64,000 bases of DNA from Duganella alba (GCF_009674495.1 NZ_WKJN01000002.1:124001-188000); one strand, 5' to 3'; counted from the first letter of the stretch, positions 16,768 to 25,303 are shown. Notes: generated by a model not told the origin, from the sequence alone. A program made the numbers and translations.

Positions 16768-18564
16768 ATGAGCACAGAAGTAAAAGTGCCGAATATCGGC
16801 GACTTCGCGGAAGTAGAAGTAATCGAAGTGATGGTCAAGGTGGGCGACACGATCAAGGTCGATCAGTCGCTGATTACCGTGGAATCGGACAAGGCCAGCA
16901 TGGAAATCCCATCGTCGCACGCCGGCGTGGTGAAGGAAGTGCGCGTCAAGGTTGGCGACAAGGTCAAGGAAGGCGTTGCGCTGCTGGTGGTTGAGGCCAG
17001 CGAAGGCGCTGCCGCTCCTGCGCCAGCCGCCGCTGCGCCAGCGCCTGCAGCCGCCGCACCTGCGCCGGCGCCGGCTGCTGCCGCTGTTGCCGCTGCCGCA
17101 CCGATCGCCGCGCCAGCCGGTAGCAGCTACACCGGTCAGGTCGACATCGACTGCGACATGATGGTGCTGGGCTCCGGCCCTGGCGGCTATTCGGCTGCGT
17201 TCCGCGCGTCGGACCTGGGCCTGAACACCGTGCTGGTCGAGCGTTACGACGTGCTGGGTGGCGTGTGCCTGAACGTGGGTTGCATCCCATCGAAAGCACT
17301 GCTGCACGTGGCCGCCGTGATCGACGAAACCTCGCACATGGCCAAGACCGGCGTGACCTTCGCCAAGCCGACCATCGACATCGACCAGGTGCGTGCGCAC
17401 AAGGAAAGCGTCATCAAGAACATGACCAACGGCCTGGCCGGCATGGCCAAGGCACGCAAGACGCAGGTTGTCACCGGCGTCGGCCAGTTCCTGAGCGCGA
17501 ACCACATCGAAGTCACCGCCAACGACGGCACCAAGAAAGTGGTGCAGTTCAAGCAGGCCATCATCGCCGCCGGTTCGTCGGTGGTGAAGCTGCCGTTCGT
17601 GCCGGAAGATCCACGCATCGTCGACTCGACCGGCGCGCTGGAACTGCGTCAGATCCCGAAACGCATGCTGGTCATCGGCGGCGGCATCATCGGCCTGGAA
17701 ATGGCGACCGTCTACTCGACCTTCGGTGCGCGCATCGACGTGGTCGAAATGATGGACGGCCTGATGCAGGGCGCCGACCGCGATGCGGTCAAGGTCTGGC
17801 AGAAGTACAACGAAGCCCGCTTCGACAACATCATGACCAAGACCAAAACCGTGGCGGTTGAAGCGCTGCCGGAAGGTATCAAGGTCACGTTCGAAGCGGC
17901 GGAAGCCGGCGCCACCGCGCCTGCGCCGCAGATCTACGACCTGGTGCTGGTCGCAGTGGGCCGCAGCCCGAACGGCAAGAAGATCTCCGCCGACAAGGCT
18001 GGCGTTGTGGTGACCGATCGCGGCTTCATCCCGGTCGACAGCCAGATGCGCACCAACGTGCCGAACATCTTCGCCATCGGCGACCTGGTGGGCCAGCCTA
18101 TGCTGGCGCACAAGGCGGTGCACGAAGGCCATGTGGCTGCCGAGGCGGCAGCGGGCCAGAAGTCGCACTTCGACGTGAAGGTGATTCCATCGGTGGCCTA
18201 TACCGATCCGGAAGTGGCATGGGTCGGCATCACCGAAGACGAGGCGAAAGCCAAGGGCATCAAGATCGAGAAGGGTCACTTCCCTTGGGCAGCGAGCGGC
18301 CGCGCCGTGGCCAATGGCCGCGCCGAAGGCTTCACCAAGCTGCTGTTCGACGCTGAAACGCACCGCATCATCGGCGGCACCATGGTCGGCACGCACGCCG
18401 GCGACATGATCGGCGAGATCGCCCTGGCGATCGAGATGGGCGCCGACGGCACCGACATCGGCAAGACGATCCACCCGCACCCAACGCTGGGCGAATCGAT
18501 CGGCATGGCCGCCGAAGTCTACGAAGGCGTCTGCACCGACCTGCCGCCGCCGCGCAAGCGCTAA
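16768..18564 (+). CDS. lpdA: Dihydrolipoyl dehydrogenase E3 with N-terminal lipoyl domain
   Basis: 598 residues from the second ATG; GGAG at 16759 is two bases from the ATG at 16765 and five from that at 16768, so the second is preferred. A lipoyl domain (ESDKAS near 40) and an Ala/Pro linker (to about 120) precede the flavoprotein. The latter has GSGPGGYSAAFRA for FAD, the redox disulfide GGVCLNVGCIPSK, VIGGGIIGLEMATVY for NAD, and the HPHPTLGE active-site His. It reoxidises E2 dihydrolipoyl groups with NAD+. The lipoyl fusion is known in Betaproteobacteria. Confidence 0.95.
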   Translation: MSTEVKVPNIGDFAEVEVIEVMVKVGDTIKVDQSLITVESDKASMEIPSSHAGVVKEVRVKVGDKVKEGVALLVVEASEGAAAPAPAAAAPAPAAAAPAPAPAAAAVAAAAPIAAPAGSSYTGQVDIDCDMMVLGSGPGGYSAAFRASDLGLNTVLVERYDVLGGVCLNVGCIPSKALLHVAAVIDETSHMAKTGVTFAKPTIDIDQVRAHKESVIKNMTNGLAGMAKARKTQVVTGVGQFLSANHIEVTANDGTKKVVQFKQAIIAAGSSVVKLPFVPEDPRIVDSTGALELRQIPKRMLVIGGGIIGLEMATVYSTFGARIDVVEMMDGLMQGADRDAVKVWQKYNEARFDNIMTKTKTVAVEALPEGIKVTFEAAEAGATAPAPQIYDLVLVAVGRSPNGKKISADKAGVVVTDRGFIPVDSQMRTNVPNIFAIGDLVGQPMLAHKAVHEGHVAAEAAAGQKSHFDVKVIPSVAYTDPEVAWVGITEDEAKAKGIKIEKGHFPWAASGRAVANGRAEGFTKLLFDAETHRIIGGTMVGTHAGDMIGEIALAIEMGADGTDIGKTIHPHPTLGESIGMAAEVYEGVCTDLPPPRKR

Positions 18565-18580
18565 GCAGGAAGCTGAAACA

Positions 18581-18607
18581 AAACCGGGACACGTTCCCGG
18601 TTTTTTT
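18581..18607 (+). terminator. Rho-independent terminator of the pyruvate dehydrogenase operon
   Basis: AAACCGGGA, loop CACGT, TCCCGGTTT and a run of seven Ts, 16 bases after the lpdA stop. Confidence 0.9.
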
Positions 18608-18624
18608 ATGCGTGAGGTTTGACC

Positions 18625-19008
18625 ATGACTGCGTTCTCTTTTGTGTTCTTGCTGATCATCATAGGCCTGTACGCCAGCACCTTCAAGCTGGCGGCGTTGC
18701 TGTACCGGCGCGTGCGGCTGCGCTGGCGCGACGCCGTCATCCTCAGTTTGATGCTGATGGTGGTATTCGGCCTGGGTGTGCTCTTTAATCGTTTGTCAGG
18801 CGATGTGATTCCCGATTTGATCGGCCTGGCCGCCACGGTGGTGATTCAGGTGGGCGTGTGCGCCTGGTATCTCGCCTCGCGTGCCCATAGGCCGGATGGC
18901 CAGCCGCTGGGCAGCAATGGCGCCGCCGCAGTGGGATTGATCGGCTACGCCTTCCTCGTGCCGCTGGGATTCCTGTGGGCGGAGATGGTTTCCGTGATGC
19001 GGCATTGA
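18625..19008 (+). CDS. Four-helix membrane protein of unknown function
   Basis: 127 residues from the ATG at 18625, which has GAGG seven bases upstream (a TTG six bases earlier is in frame but less likely). Hydrophobic segments lie near residues 3-25, 38-55, 60-82 and 100-120, with short charged loops (RRVRLRWRD). I do not recognise a family. It stands alone, between the lpdA terminator and a TfoX-domain gene. Confidence 0.6.
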   Translation: MTAFSFVFLLIIIGLYASTFKLAALLYRRVRLRWRDAVILSLMLMVVFGLGVLFNRLSGDVIPDLIGLAATVVIQVGVCAWYLASRAHRPDGQPLGSNGAAAVGLIGYAFLVPLGFLWAEMVSVMRH

Positions 19009-19117
19009 TCTATCTCCGCTTGTGCGGATAACAGCGTGAATATACTGCCATTTCCATTTCCTGGGACGCCTCGGCGTCGCGGCAAATATTCATTCCCAAC
19101 AAATCAGGGAGTCGGGT

Positions 19118-19444
19118 ATGGCCGCCAATGCGGAATTTGTCAGTTATATACAGGAACAGCTGGCCCCACTGGGCGCGTTAACGACGAGTCCTTTTTTCGG
19201 CGGTCGCGCCATCAAATATCGCGGCCAGCAGTTCGCCTGGATTATCGGCAGCACACTGTACCTGCGTGTTGATGACGCTACGCGCGCCGACTTCGAGGCA
19301 GAAGGTGCGCAGCCCTTCAAGTACACGACCAAAAAGGGCGAGGTCACCGTCCGCAAGTTCTACACCGCACCGGAATTCCTGCTCGACGATCCCGAGCAAC
19401 TCCTTGGTTGGTCCCGCCGCGCAATCGAGGTTGCCGCGGATTGA
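19118..19444 (+). CDS. TfoX/Sxy N-terminal domain protein
   Basis: 108 residues. The LGALTTSPFFGGRAIKYRGQQFAWIIGSTLYLRVD stretch, seen here as TSPFFGGRAIKY and LYLRVDD, matches the TfoX N-terminal domain. In competence regulators this domain is joined to a C-terminal domain; here it stands alone, as is common. The role of such short proteins is not settled. It is the last clearly core gene before the AT-rich peptide-export locus. Confidence 0.8.
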   Translation: MAANAEFVSYIQEQLAPLGALTTSPFFGGRAIKYRGQQFAWIIGSTLYLRVDDATRADFEAEGAQPFKYTTKKGEVTVRKFYTAPEFLLDDPEQLLGWSRRAIEVAAD

Positions 19445-19462
19445 AGCTGCGGCAGGCGACAG

Positions 19463-20458
19463 CTATGCTGTGAGACGTATTCTAAACAATAAGCCCCAAG
19501 CAAAACCCGTAGCTAATCCACTAAGGTGCGCAGTAAGGCTGCTATCCGGGTTTAGAACATACGGAAGATATAGATCGACTAGATTTAAATGTGAGCATGT
19601 CCAGAAAAAATGACTTGGGAATAATTCTGGATATTTTAAGGCTGAACTGTTGATATAACCGGCGATTCCAAAAATTCCGCCTGATATTCCGAGCACCGCG
19701 TCGTAGTGTGTATATGGACTCATCGCCCACGATGCCCCCATGCTTGTAAAGCAAGCAATAAAAAATACCACGATCGTGTGAACCGGCGAGATTGCACAGC
19801 CGATAACTACAGCTACGCATAAAACGAAAAAATTAGTCGACCAATGCGCTAGATCTTGATGAATAAACGGTCCGGTGAGAACTCGCCAAACTTCGCCTTC
19901 GGCAAGCTTGCTGAAGACCGAACCATAGGCCATCATGGCCGCATCGGCATCAGCAAAAAAAAGCTGTATCAGACCTATGACAAGCATTAATAATGTACAC
20001 GTCGTGATAGTGCGACGTTCATTCTTTCTGATTTGAGCCGCGAATAGTGCACGATCCCTGACTTTTTTGATATCGCGATTAACTAAGAGATAATCGACAA
20101 GTGCGACCTGTAACGTAATGATTGTGGCATAAAAAATTTGAGCGGAGTTGCCTGTTGGACGAATGATATTTGTTATTCCAAATAACATTGAAGCCAACGC
20201 CAGTAAAAGCAGCGAAAAATAGTTTCGACGTGTAAATGACTTGAAAACTTCGGTTTTTAGAATTTCAATATCAAGCATAGGTAGATATGTGGCGTTTCCA
20301 GGGGAGGCTACAGTCCAATCGCTAAATGGATGCCAATATTTAATCAGTTTTTCCACCGCGTTTTTTCCAATGATCGCCTTTTCAACCCAGCCATCGCGAG
20401 CGCTCCACCCATCATCTGTATTCTGGGGTAATGTATCGATATCGCGCCAGTTCCTCAT
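19463..20458 (-). CDS. Rhomboid-family intramembrane serine protease with long N-terminal part
   Basis: 331 residues from the ATG at 20458, chosen because GGAGG lies four bases upstream; in-frame starts at 20476 and 20563 lack one. The C-terminal half is a rhomboid: GEVWRVLTGPFIHQDLAHWS with the N of STNFF, the catalytic Ser in GISGGIFGIAG and the catalytic His in AHLSGLATGFAWG. The first ~150 residues add a cytosolic part (HPFSDWTVASPGN) and two extra membrane segments. The gene is AT-rich and lies directly behind the 56-codon precursor of a peptide-export locus, so peptide processing or self-protection is plausible but inferred. Confidence 0.85.
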   Translation of the reverse strand: MRNWRDIDTLPQNTDDGWSARDGWVEKAIIGKNAVEKLIKYWHPFSDWTVASPGNATYLPMLDIEILKTEVFKSFTRRNYFSLLLLALASMLFGITNIIRPTGNSAQIFYATIITLQVALVDYLLVNRDIKKVRDRALFAAQIRKNERRTITTCTLLMLVIGLIQLFFADADAAMMAYGSVFSKLAEGEVWRVLTGPFIHQDLAHWSTNFFVLCVAVVIGCAISPVHTIVVFFIACFTSMGASWAMSPYTHYDAVLGISGGIFGIAGYINSSALKYPELFPSHFFWTCSHLNLVDLYLPYVLNPDSSLTAHLSGLATGFAWGLLFRIRLTA

Positions 20459-20483
20459 GATGCCTCCACCACTCATTGGAAGA

Positions 20484-20506
20484 GAGAGACGAGGGGGGCG
20501 TCTCTC
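20484..20506 (-). other. Hairpin between precursor peptide gene and rhomboid gene
   Basis: A perfect 8-bp stem GAGAGACG/CGTCTCTC with a seven-base loop, eight bases after the precursor stop. It may be a partial terminator or mRNA stabiliser setting the ratio of peptide to rhomboid. Confidence 0.5.
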
Positions 20507-20513
20507 AGGGTAA

Positions 20514-20684
20514 TTATTCCATCCATTGCATAAAGGCATAACTAACAATGGCGGCGCCGCCAACGCCGATAACGACTGGACTGGTAGCAGCGAGAGCCAT
20601 CATCCCAAGGGTAATTTTTATAGCTTGTGATGGCGAGAGAGCGCCGCTGATATTTTCAATTTCATGCAAGGTTAACGTTTCCAT
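20514..20684 (-). CDS. Bacteriocin/microcin-like precursor peptide with Gly-Ala leader
   Basis: 56 codons. An AAAGGAGAG ribosome site stands seven bases before the ATG. The leader METLTLHEIENISGA has the acidic/hydrophobic pattern and GA end recognised by C39 peptidases, so cleavage is expected after residue 15. That would release a 41-residue, mostly hydrophobic peptide (LSPSQAIKITLGMMALAATS, then PVVIGVGGAAIVSYAFMQWME) with a Gly-rich segment like membrane-active class II bacteriocins. It lies between the C39 exporter gene and the rhomboid gene on the same strand. Without a homolog search the activity is unproven; a signalling peptide is an alternative. Confidence 0.75.
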   Translation of the reverse strand: METLTLHEIENISGALSPSQAIKITLGMMALAATSPVVIGVGGAAIVSYAFMQWME

Positions 20685-20807
20685 TCTTTCTCTCCTTTGA
20701 AGTTATGTGGGAAACCGGTACAGTTTTAAATAAATCTGTTTCTGTTTTGTTAATTTAATGTATTAATTTTAAGATATCAAATTTAATGTATTTTCAATTG
20801 ATTTTTG

Positions 20808-22949
20808 TCAATTTACTTGATTTTGAGAAATTTCCTTCATTTGTTTTTCATTTTTATCTAACTGCTCTTGCTGTAAAAAAATTACTCGGTCAGCGCTCGC
20901 TATGGTATCTGGGCGATGCGCAATGATTATGCGAGTAACGGCCAGTGACTTAATCAGGTGGTTGATGGATTTTTCTGTTGCGATGTCTAAATGACTGGTC
21001 GCTTCGTCGAGGACGAGAACTTTAGGACGTTTGTACAAAGCACGCGCGAGAAGAATGCGTTGTTTTTGTCCGCCTGATAGCACCGTTCCCATGTCTCCGA
21101 CCAGAGTTTGATATCCCATTGGCATCGCACGGATTTCTTCTGCAATCGCTGCCATCTCTGCGCATTTCTCAACCCAGGCATGGTCAGCATGAGGATCGAA
21201 GAAGTGAATGTTTTCGGCAATGCAACCGGCGAACAATACGTCGTCCTGCAACACCGTTCCTACCGACGCGCGTAAAAAGCCAACTCCGACACGCTGGAGG
21301 TCGATTCCGTTGACTAATATCTGACCGGTAGTGGGCGGGAGGATGCCGAGTAAAACGTTCATCAATGTTGTCTTGCCGCAGCCGGAGGGGCCGACGATCG
21401 CAACGGATTCTCCTGCTCCAATGCTGAAGTTGATGTCGTCGAGCACCATCGGTTCGAGCTCGGAGTAACGAAAGCTGAGGTGGCTAACGCAAATCAGCGG
21501 TGGAGCCGTGATGGTTTCGCTCAAGGACTCACTGTGCACGGCTTCAGGCTCCGAGAGTACGATGTCTGCCAAGCGTACACCCTGCAATTGCAGCATTTTT
21601 ACGTCATAGAATTTGTCGATCAATGAACTGGCGCGCGTGTCGAATTGGCCTTTGTAAGACATGATCGCCATTAACGCGCCTGCGCTGAAATTGCCGTCGA
21701 GGACCAGACGCGTGCCCAGCCAGATGATCAGGATATTCTCCGCACCGAACAGCAGGCCGTTGAGCACCTTGTAGGCCAACTGTAATTTTTGTACCCGCAG
21801 ATCTGCGTTGATCTGTTCGACCAGCAGCGTGAGCCAGCTTCCGCGACGGTAGTCCTGACGCTGAAACAATTGTATGGTTTTGATGCCGCGTATGGTTTCA
21901 AGAAAGTGTGTCTGCTGCTTTGCCGCATGGACGATTTGTTCGTCGGTTGCATTGCGAAGTGGGCTGTACCATGCCCAACGCATGATGGTGTAAAGCGCGG
22001 TCGCCGCCAAGGCGACCGCTCCCAATAGCTGGCTGTAGATGAATATCATGCCAAGGGTGATGACGGTCATGAGCCCATCAAGCACCGCTTCGAGGAACGC
22101 CGTGGTGAGAGTGTGTTGTATTTGATCGATGGCGCCGAAGCGGGAGACGATATCGCCCAAGTGGCGCTTTTCAAAGTACTGCACCGGCAGTCGGGTAAGG
22201 TGAGTAAAGACATTGGCACGCCACTGCAAATTTAACGTGGTGCCCAGGTACAGAATGCCCCAACTGCGGATGGCGCTGACTGCTTGCTGCATCAACATCA
22301 GCAGGCCGAAGCCCAGCGCCAGTGTCGTCAACAGATCGCGGTCGGCCGTCACCAGTACGTTATCGATGACCCATTGGAGAAAGAATGGCGACACGAGTGC
22401 AAACAGTTCCAGGACCAGCGCCAGTAACAGGATCTGGGCAAGTGATGTGGAAAGACCACCAACACTCCCCATCAGTTGGCGCAACTTGACGGGCTGCGCC
22501 TCTTGAGCCGGCTTGAAATCGGTGGCCGGCCAAACCTCCAACGCAACGCCAGTGAATGCCGACGACACCGCATCCCAAGATAGAGTACGTGCACCGACCG
22601 CTGGATCATGAATCAGCACCTCGTTGGCTCGGACCTCCTTGAGCACCACAAAGTGGTTGAAGTTCCAGTGCAGCACACATGGAAGTTTAAGCTGATTCAA
22701 ATCCTCCAGGTCGAGCTTGAGCGGGCGCGTTCCCATATCGAGCTTTTGAGCAATCTGCATCACGTCCCTCAATGTTGCGCCTTTGAGGGAAATGGGGAAT
22801 AGTCGGCGTAAAGTCATCATGTCGATCCGATGACGGTGAAATCCGGCCACCATGGCAAGACACGCCAAGCCGCATTCTGTCGCCTCGGTTTGCAGAACTA
22901 TCGGTAGCGTGCGGCCCAGGCCCCAGTGCAGTGCGTTTAAAAAGGACAT
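20808..22949 (-). CDS. C39-peptidase-containing ABC exporter (bacteriocin/microcin type)
   Basis: 713 residues from the ATG at 22949, with AAGGAG seven bases upstream; the frame extends to 23078 but into the adaptor gene. The order is a C39 peptidase domain (QTEATECGLACLAMV with the active Cys, HWNFNHFVVLKEV with the His, then IHDPAVG with the Asp), six membrane helices, and an ABC ATPase with GPSGCGKTTL, LSGGQKQRILLARAL and VLVLDEATSHLD. Such proteins (CvaB, LagD, NisT-like PCATs) cut double-glycine leaders and export the peptide. It pairs with the upstream HlyD adaptor, with 10 bases between the genes. Confidence 0.93.
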   Translation of the reverse strand: MSFLNALHWGLGRTLPIVLQTEATECGLACLAMVAGFHRHRIDMMTLRRLFPISLKGATLRDVMQIAQKLDMGTRPLKLDLEDLNQLKLPCVLHWNFNHFVVLKEVRANEVLIHDPAVGARTLSWDAVSSAFTGVALEVWPATDFKPAQEAQPVKLRQLMGSVGGLSTSLAQILLLALVLELFALVSPFFLQWVIDNVLVTADRDLLTTLALGFGLLMLMQQAVSAIRSWGILYLGTTLNLQWRANVFTHLTRLPVQYFEKRHLGDIVSRFGAIDQIQHTLTTAFLEAVLDGLMTVITLGMIFIYSQLLGAVALAATALYTIMRWAWYSPLRNATDEQIVHAAKQQTHFLETIRGIKTIQLFQRQDYRRGSWLTLLVEQINADLRVQKLQLAYKVLNGLLFGAENILIIWLGTRLVLDGNFSAGALMAIMSYKGQFDTRASSLIDKFYDVKMLQLQGVRLADIVLSEPEAVHSESLSETITAPPLICVSHLSFRYSELEPMVLDDINFSIGAGESVAIVGPSGCGKTTLMNVLLGILPPTTGQILVNGIDLQRVGVGFLRASVGTVLQDDVLFAGCIAENIHFFDPHADHAWVEKCAEMAAIAEEIRAMPMGYQTLVGDMGTVLSGGQKQRILLARALYKRPKVLVLDEATSHLDIATEKSINHLIKSLAVTRIIIAHRPDTIASADRVIFLQQEQLDKNEKQMKEISQNQVN

Positions 22950-22959
22950 GGCTTTCTCC

Positions 22960-24219
22960 TTAAAGCTTGCCGGTAACGCTGTACAGTGGTTCAAGGACCC
23001 ACTCGTAAAGCTTGCGCTTTTCCAGTAGTACGTCGGCTTCAACCTGCATGCCGGGTTGCAGCGCTTGCGGCTTGCCATAGGCTGTCATTGTCTGGCGCGC
23101 CAGCATGACGGTGATGCGGTACAGCGGTTCGCTGGTATTACTGGGAATTGTCATGCCGGTGAGCTCGCTCGCGCTTAGCGCGCTTTGGGAGACCGAGAGC
23201 ACAGTGCCGTAAGCGTGGCCGAATTTTTGAAAAGGAAAAGCCTGATAACGCAGTAGCACCCGATCATTTTTGCGAATGAAACCTATGGCGCGGCTGGGGG
23301 CGTACAGGTGGGCTTGCAGCTGTGCTCCCTCGGGAATGATACTGACCACGGGTTTGCCTACATCGACGGTTTGCCCTGGCTCGGCAGTGATGGCGGTGGC
23401 AATCCCGCTTTCCGGTGCGGTGACAGCGATGTATCGCTTTGCCTCGCTCTCTGTCCATTCCTGTTCTGTGTTGGCCAGTTGACGTTCGACTTGTGCGAGC
23501 TGGTTGTGATGGCGTAGCGGCAGGCTGCCCAGATCAGTGTGCGCAACCAGCAACTCGCGCCGGATGCTGATCTCGTCCCGTTCCAGGGTTTGCTGACGCA
23601 GGCGCTGGTCCAGCACGTCGGCCTGCTTTTGTTGCATCGATTCCTTTGAAAAGAATCCCTGCTCAAACAATTGCGCAGTGCGCTGGAGCGAAGCCTCTGA
23701 CAGCTCGACACGTTTGCGTTGAGAGACAAGCTGGTGAACAACATTGTTCTGTTCGGCCTCCATGACACCGATTTTTTGGCGCAGCGCAGATTGTTCGTCT
23801 TGCTGCATCTTTTTCGTATGCGCCAACTCGTCGCGCAATGACTGGGTGCGCAGCGCAACCTGCTGGCTGATGGCCTGTTGAACCTCGCTATGGTTCGCAG
23901 CCTGACGTTCGCTGGACACCACGTACAGCACATCACCCTTATGCACGTATTGATCCTCCCGCACCATTTTCCTTAGGATGACGCCAGCCTGTGGCGGATA
24001 GACCTTGACTACTCCGAGGTCTGACATCAGCTGGCCGCTGACATTGCTGCGTCTGGTGTAGCTGCCGAAGATCAGCAGGACGAGGACCAGCAAAGCAAAC
24101 ACCACCGCGATGGCGGTAAGCAGATTGAATGTCAGGGGCCGGATCATGGTGATCTGGCCTAGCCATGTCGCGCGGGATGCTGACAAAGCTTCTTCGCGAA
24201 ATAGCGATGTCCTCTTCAT
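22960..24219 (-). CDS. HlyD-family adaptor of the peptide exporter
   Basis: 419 residues. There is a short cytoplasmic N-terminus, one membrane segment (LLTAIAVVFALLVLVLLIFG, near residues 34-53), a lipoyl half (VYPPQAGVILRKMV), a long coiled-coil hairpin (about 125-230) and the second half ending in a barrel (TAPESGIATAITAEPGQTVD). It is the CvaA-like membrane fusion protein that connects the C39 ABC exporter to an outer-membrane TolC-type channel, which is not in the locus. It is divergent from the second precursor gene; the 24220-24388 gap must hold both promoters. Confidence 0.9.
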   Translation of the reverse strand: MKRTSLFREEALSASRATWLGQITMIRPLTFNLLTAIAVVFALLVLVLLIFGSYTRRSNVSGQLMSDLGVVKVYPPQAGVILRKMVREDQYVHKGDVLYVVSSERQAANHSEVQQAISQQVALRTQSLRDELAHTKKMQQDEQSALRQKIGVMEAEQNNVVHQLVSQRKRVELSEASLQRTAQLFEQGFFSKESMQQKQADVLDQRLRQQTLERDEISIRRELLVAHTDLGSLPLRHHNQLAQVERQLANTEQEWTESEAKRYIAVTAPESGIATAITAEPGQTVDVGKPVVSIIPEGAQLQAHLYAPSRAIGFIRKNDRVLLRYQAFPFQKFGHAYGTVLSVSQSALSASELTGMTIPSNTSEPLYRITVMLARQTMTAYGKPQALQPGMQVEADVLLEKRKLYEWVLEPLYSVTGKL

Positions 24220-24388
24220 AACAGCTCCGGTAGATAGGCATGAAAATGCATCATGCCGCGTTCCAACAGCTGTTATTTGTGACGCCGCAAAAGAAAATTG
24301 ATGTACGGCATTTTGTTGATGAAAATCATTGCTCTATCATGGCTGCCGCCTACCATGGCCTTCGATGACAACTATTTCGGAGGATCAA

Positions 24389-25303
24389 ATGACTCATGGA
24401 GAAGATCAAGCCAGCCTGCTGTGCGAGTTGACCGCGGCAGAACTGCAGGAGGTATCTGGTGGCAAGCCCTGGGCGATTTTCAGATCATCGACCTATTCAG
24501 GAACACTCGATGATTTGAGCACGCCCGAGGGATACCGCGCATGGAGTTGGGAGCAGTATTATCGGCTGTACGTGCAGCAAAGAGAGGCCGGAGCAGTCCT
24601 TGCGCCAGGCTTGGCCGATATCGCGATGAAATACGGTTTTGCGGAATGCTCGCCTCGAGATAAGTATTCAGCGCGTCAGGCGATACAGCAGGATCGCGGT
24701 GCGGATGGTGGCGCGTTCGATGGAGGCGATTTCCAGGTCTTCGTCCGGCGAGTGGGCGCCGTTGCCGGTGGCGCCCAGGCCGTCCAGCGAATCGAGCAGC
24801 GGGGCGACGAACTGGATGTCGCCGGCGCCGCGCTGTCCCGGCGGCAGGGCGGGAATCTCGCCCTGGCCGGCGTCCTTGCTGGCTTGCGAGTAGATCTTCA
24901 GTACCGCCAGGTTGCCGGCGGTCGGCGACATCGGCGGGTAGGAATCATGGAAAGTGATGCTGGCGCTGGTGCCCGGCAGATTCTGGGCGACGATGGCCTT
25001 CATCTTCGCGTGTGCGCGGTCGCGCTGCTCGTAGGTGAGGTAGCGCAGGTCGCCCTCCACGGTGGCGGTGCGCGAGATGACATTGGTCTTGCCGGCCGCC
25101 TGTCCGGTGGTGCCGAGCGCATTGGTGCTGGCGTCGGTGCCGCCGACGATCAGGCCCGGGCTGAAGGTCAGGTCCGGTTCGATCACCTGCTGGCGGAAGG
25201 CGTCCACAATGCGCGCCGCTTCGTAGATGGCGCCGTAGCCGGCGCTCTCGCTGAAGATGCCGCTGGAGTGGCCCTGCTTGCCGCTGACTTTCAATTCCCA
25301 TGA
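24389..25303 (+). CDS. Second double-glycine-leader precursor; frame runs into antisense of the next gene
   Basis: The ATG at 24389 has GGAGG five bases upstream. A 25-residue leader ends ELTAAELQEVSGG, the classic double-glycine cleavage motif; the rest is Trp/Tyr/Arg-rich (KPWAIFRSSTYSGTLDD, then SWEQYYRLYVQQ). The frame stays open to 25303, but from about 24668 it is simply the antisense of the convergent M20 peptidase gene, whose stop is at 24668. The believable part is about 90 codons and lacks its own stop, so the 3' end was probably lost when the locus joined the peptidase gene, or the true product carries a long random tail. A substrate of the nearby C39 exporter is likely. Confidence 0.45.
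   Translation: MTHGEDQASLLCELTAAELQEVSGGKPWAIFRSSTYSGTLDDLSTPEGYRAWSWEQYYRLYVQQREAGAVLAPGLADIAMKYGFAECSPRDKYSARQAIQQDRGADGGAFDGGDFQVFVRRVGAVAGGAQAVQRIEQRGDELDVAGAALSRRQGGNLALAGVLAGLRVDLQYRQVAGGRRHRRVGIMESDAGAGARQILGDDGLHLRVCAVALLVGEVAQVALHGGGARDDIGLAGRLSGGAERIGAGVGAADDQARAEGQVRFDHLLAEGVHNARRFVDGAVAGALAEDAAGVALLAADFQFP

Noticed and set aside
14959-18480. A 1173-codon open frame on the minus strand over aceF and lpdA
   Set aside because: It is the antisense of two certain genes; its His/Arg/Val-rich composition is that of a high-GC shadow frame.
24316-24340. Fur-box-like sequence TGATGAAAATCATTGC upstream of the second precursor
   Set aside because: Only part of the consensus matches; iron control of the locus would be attractive but is not supported enough to list as a site.
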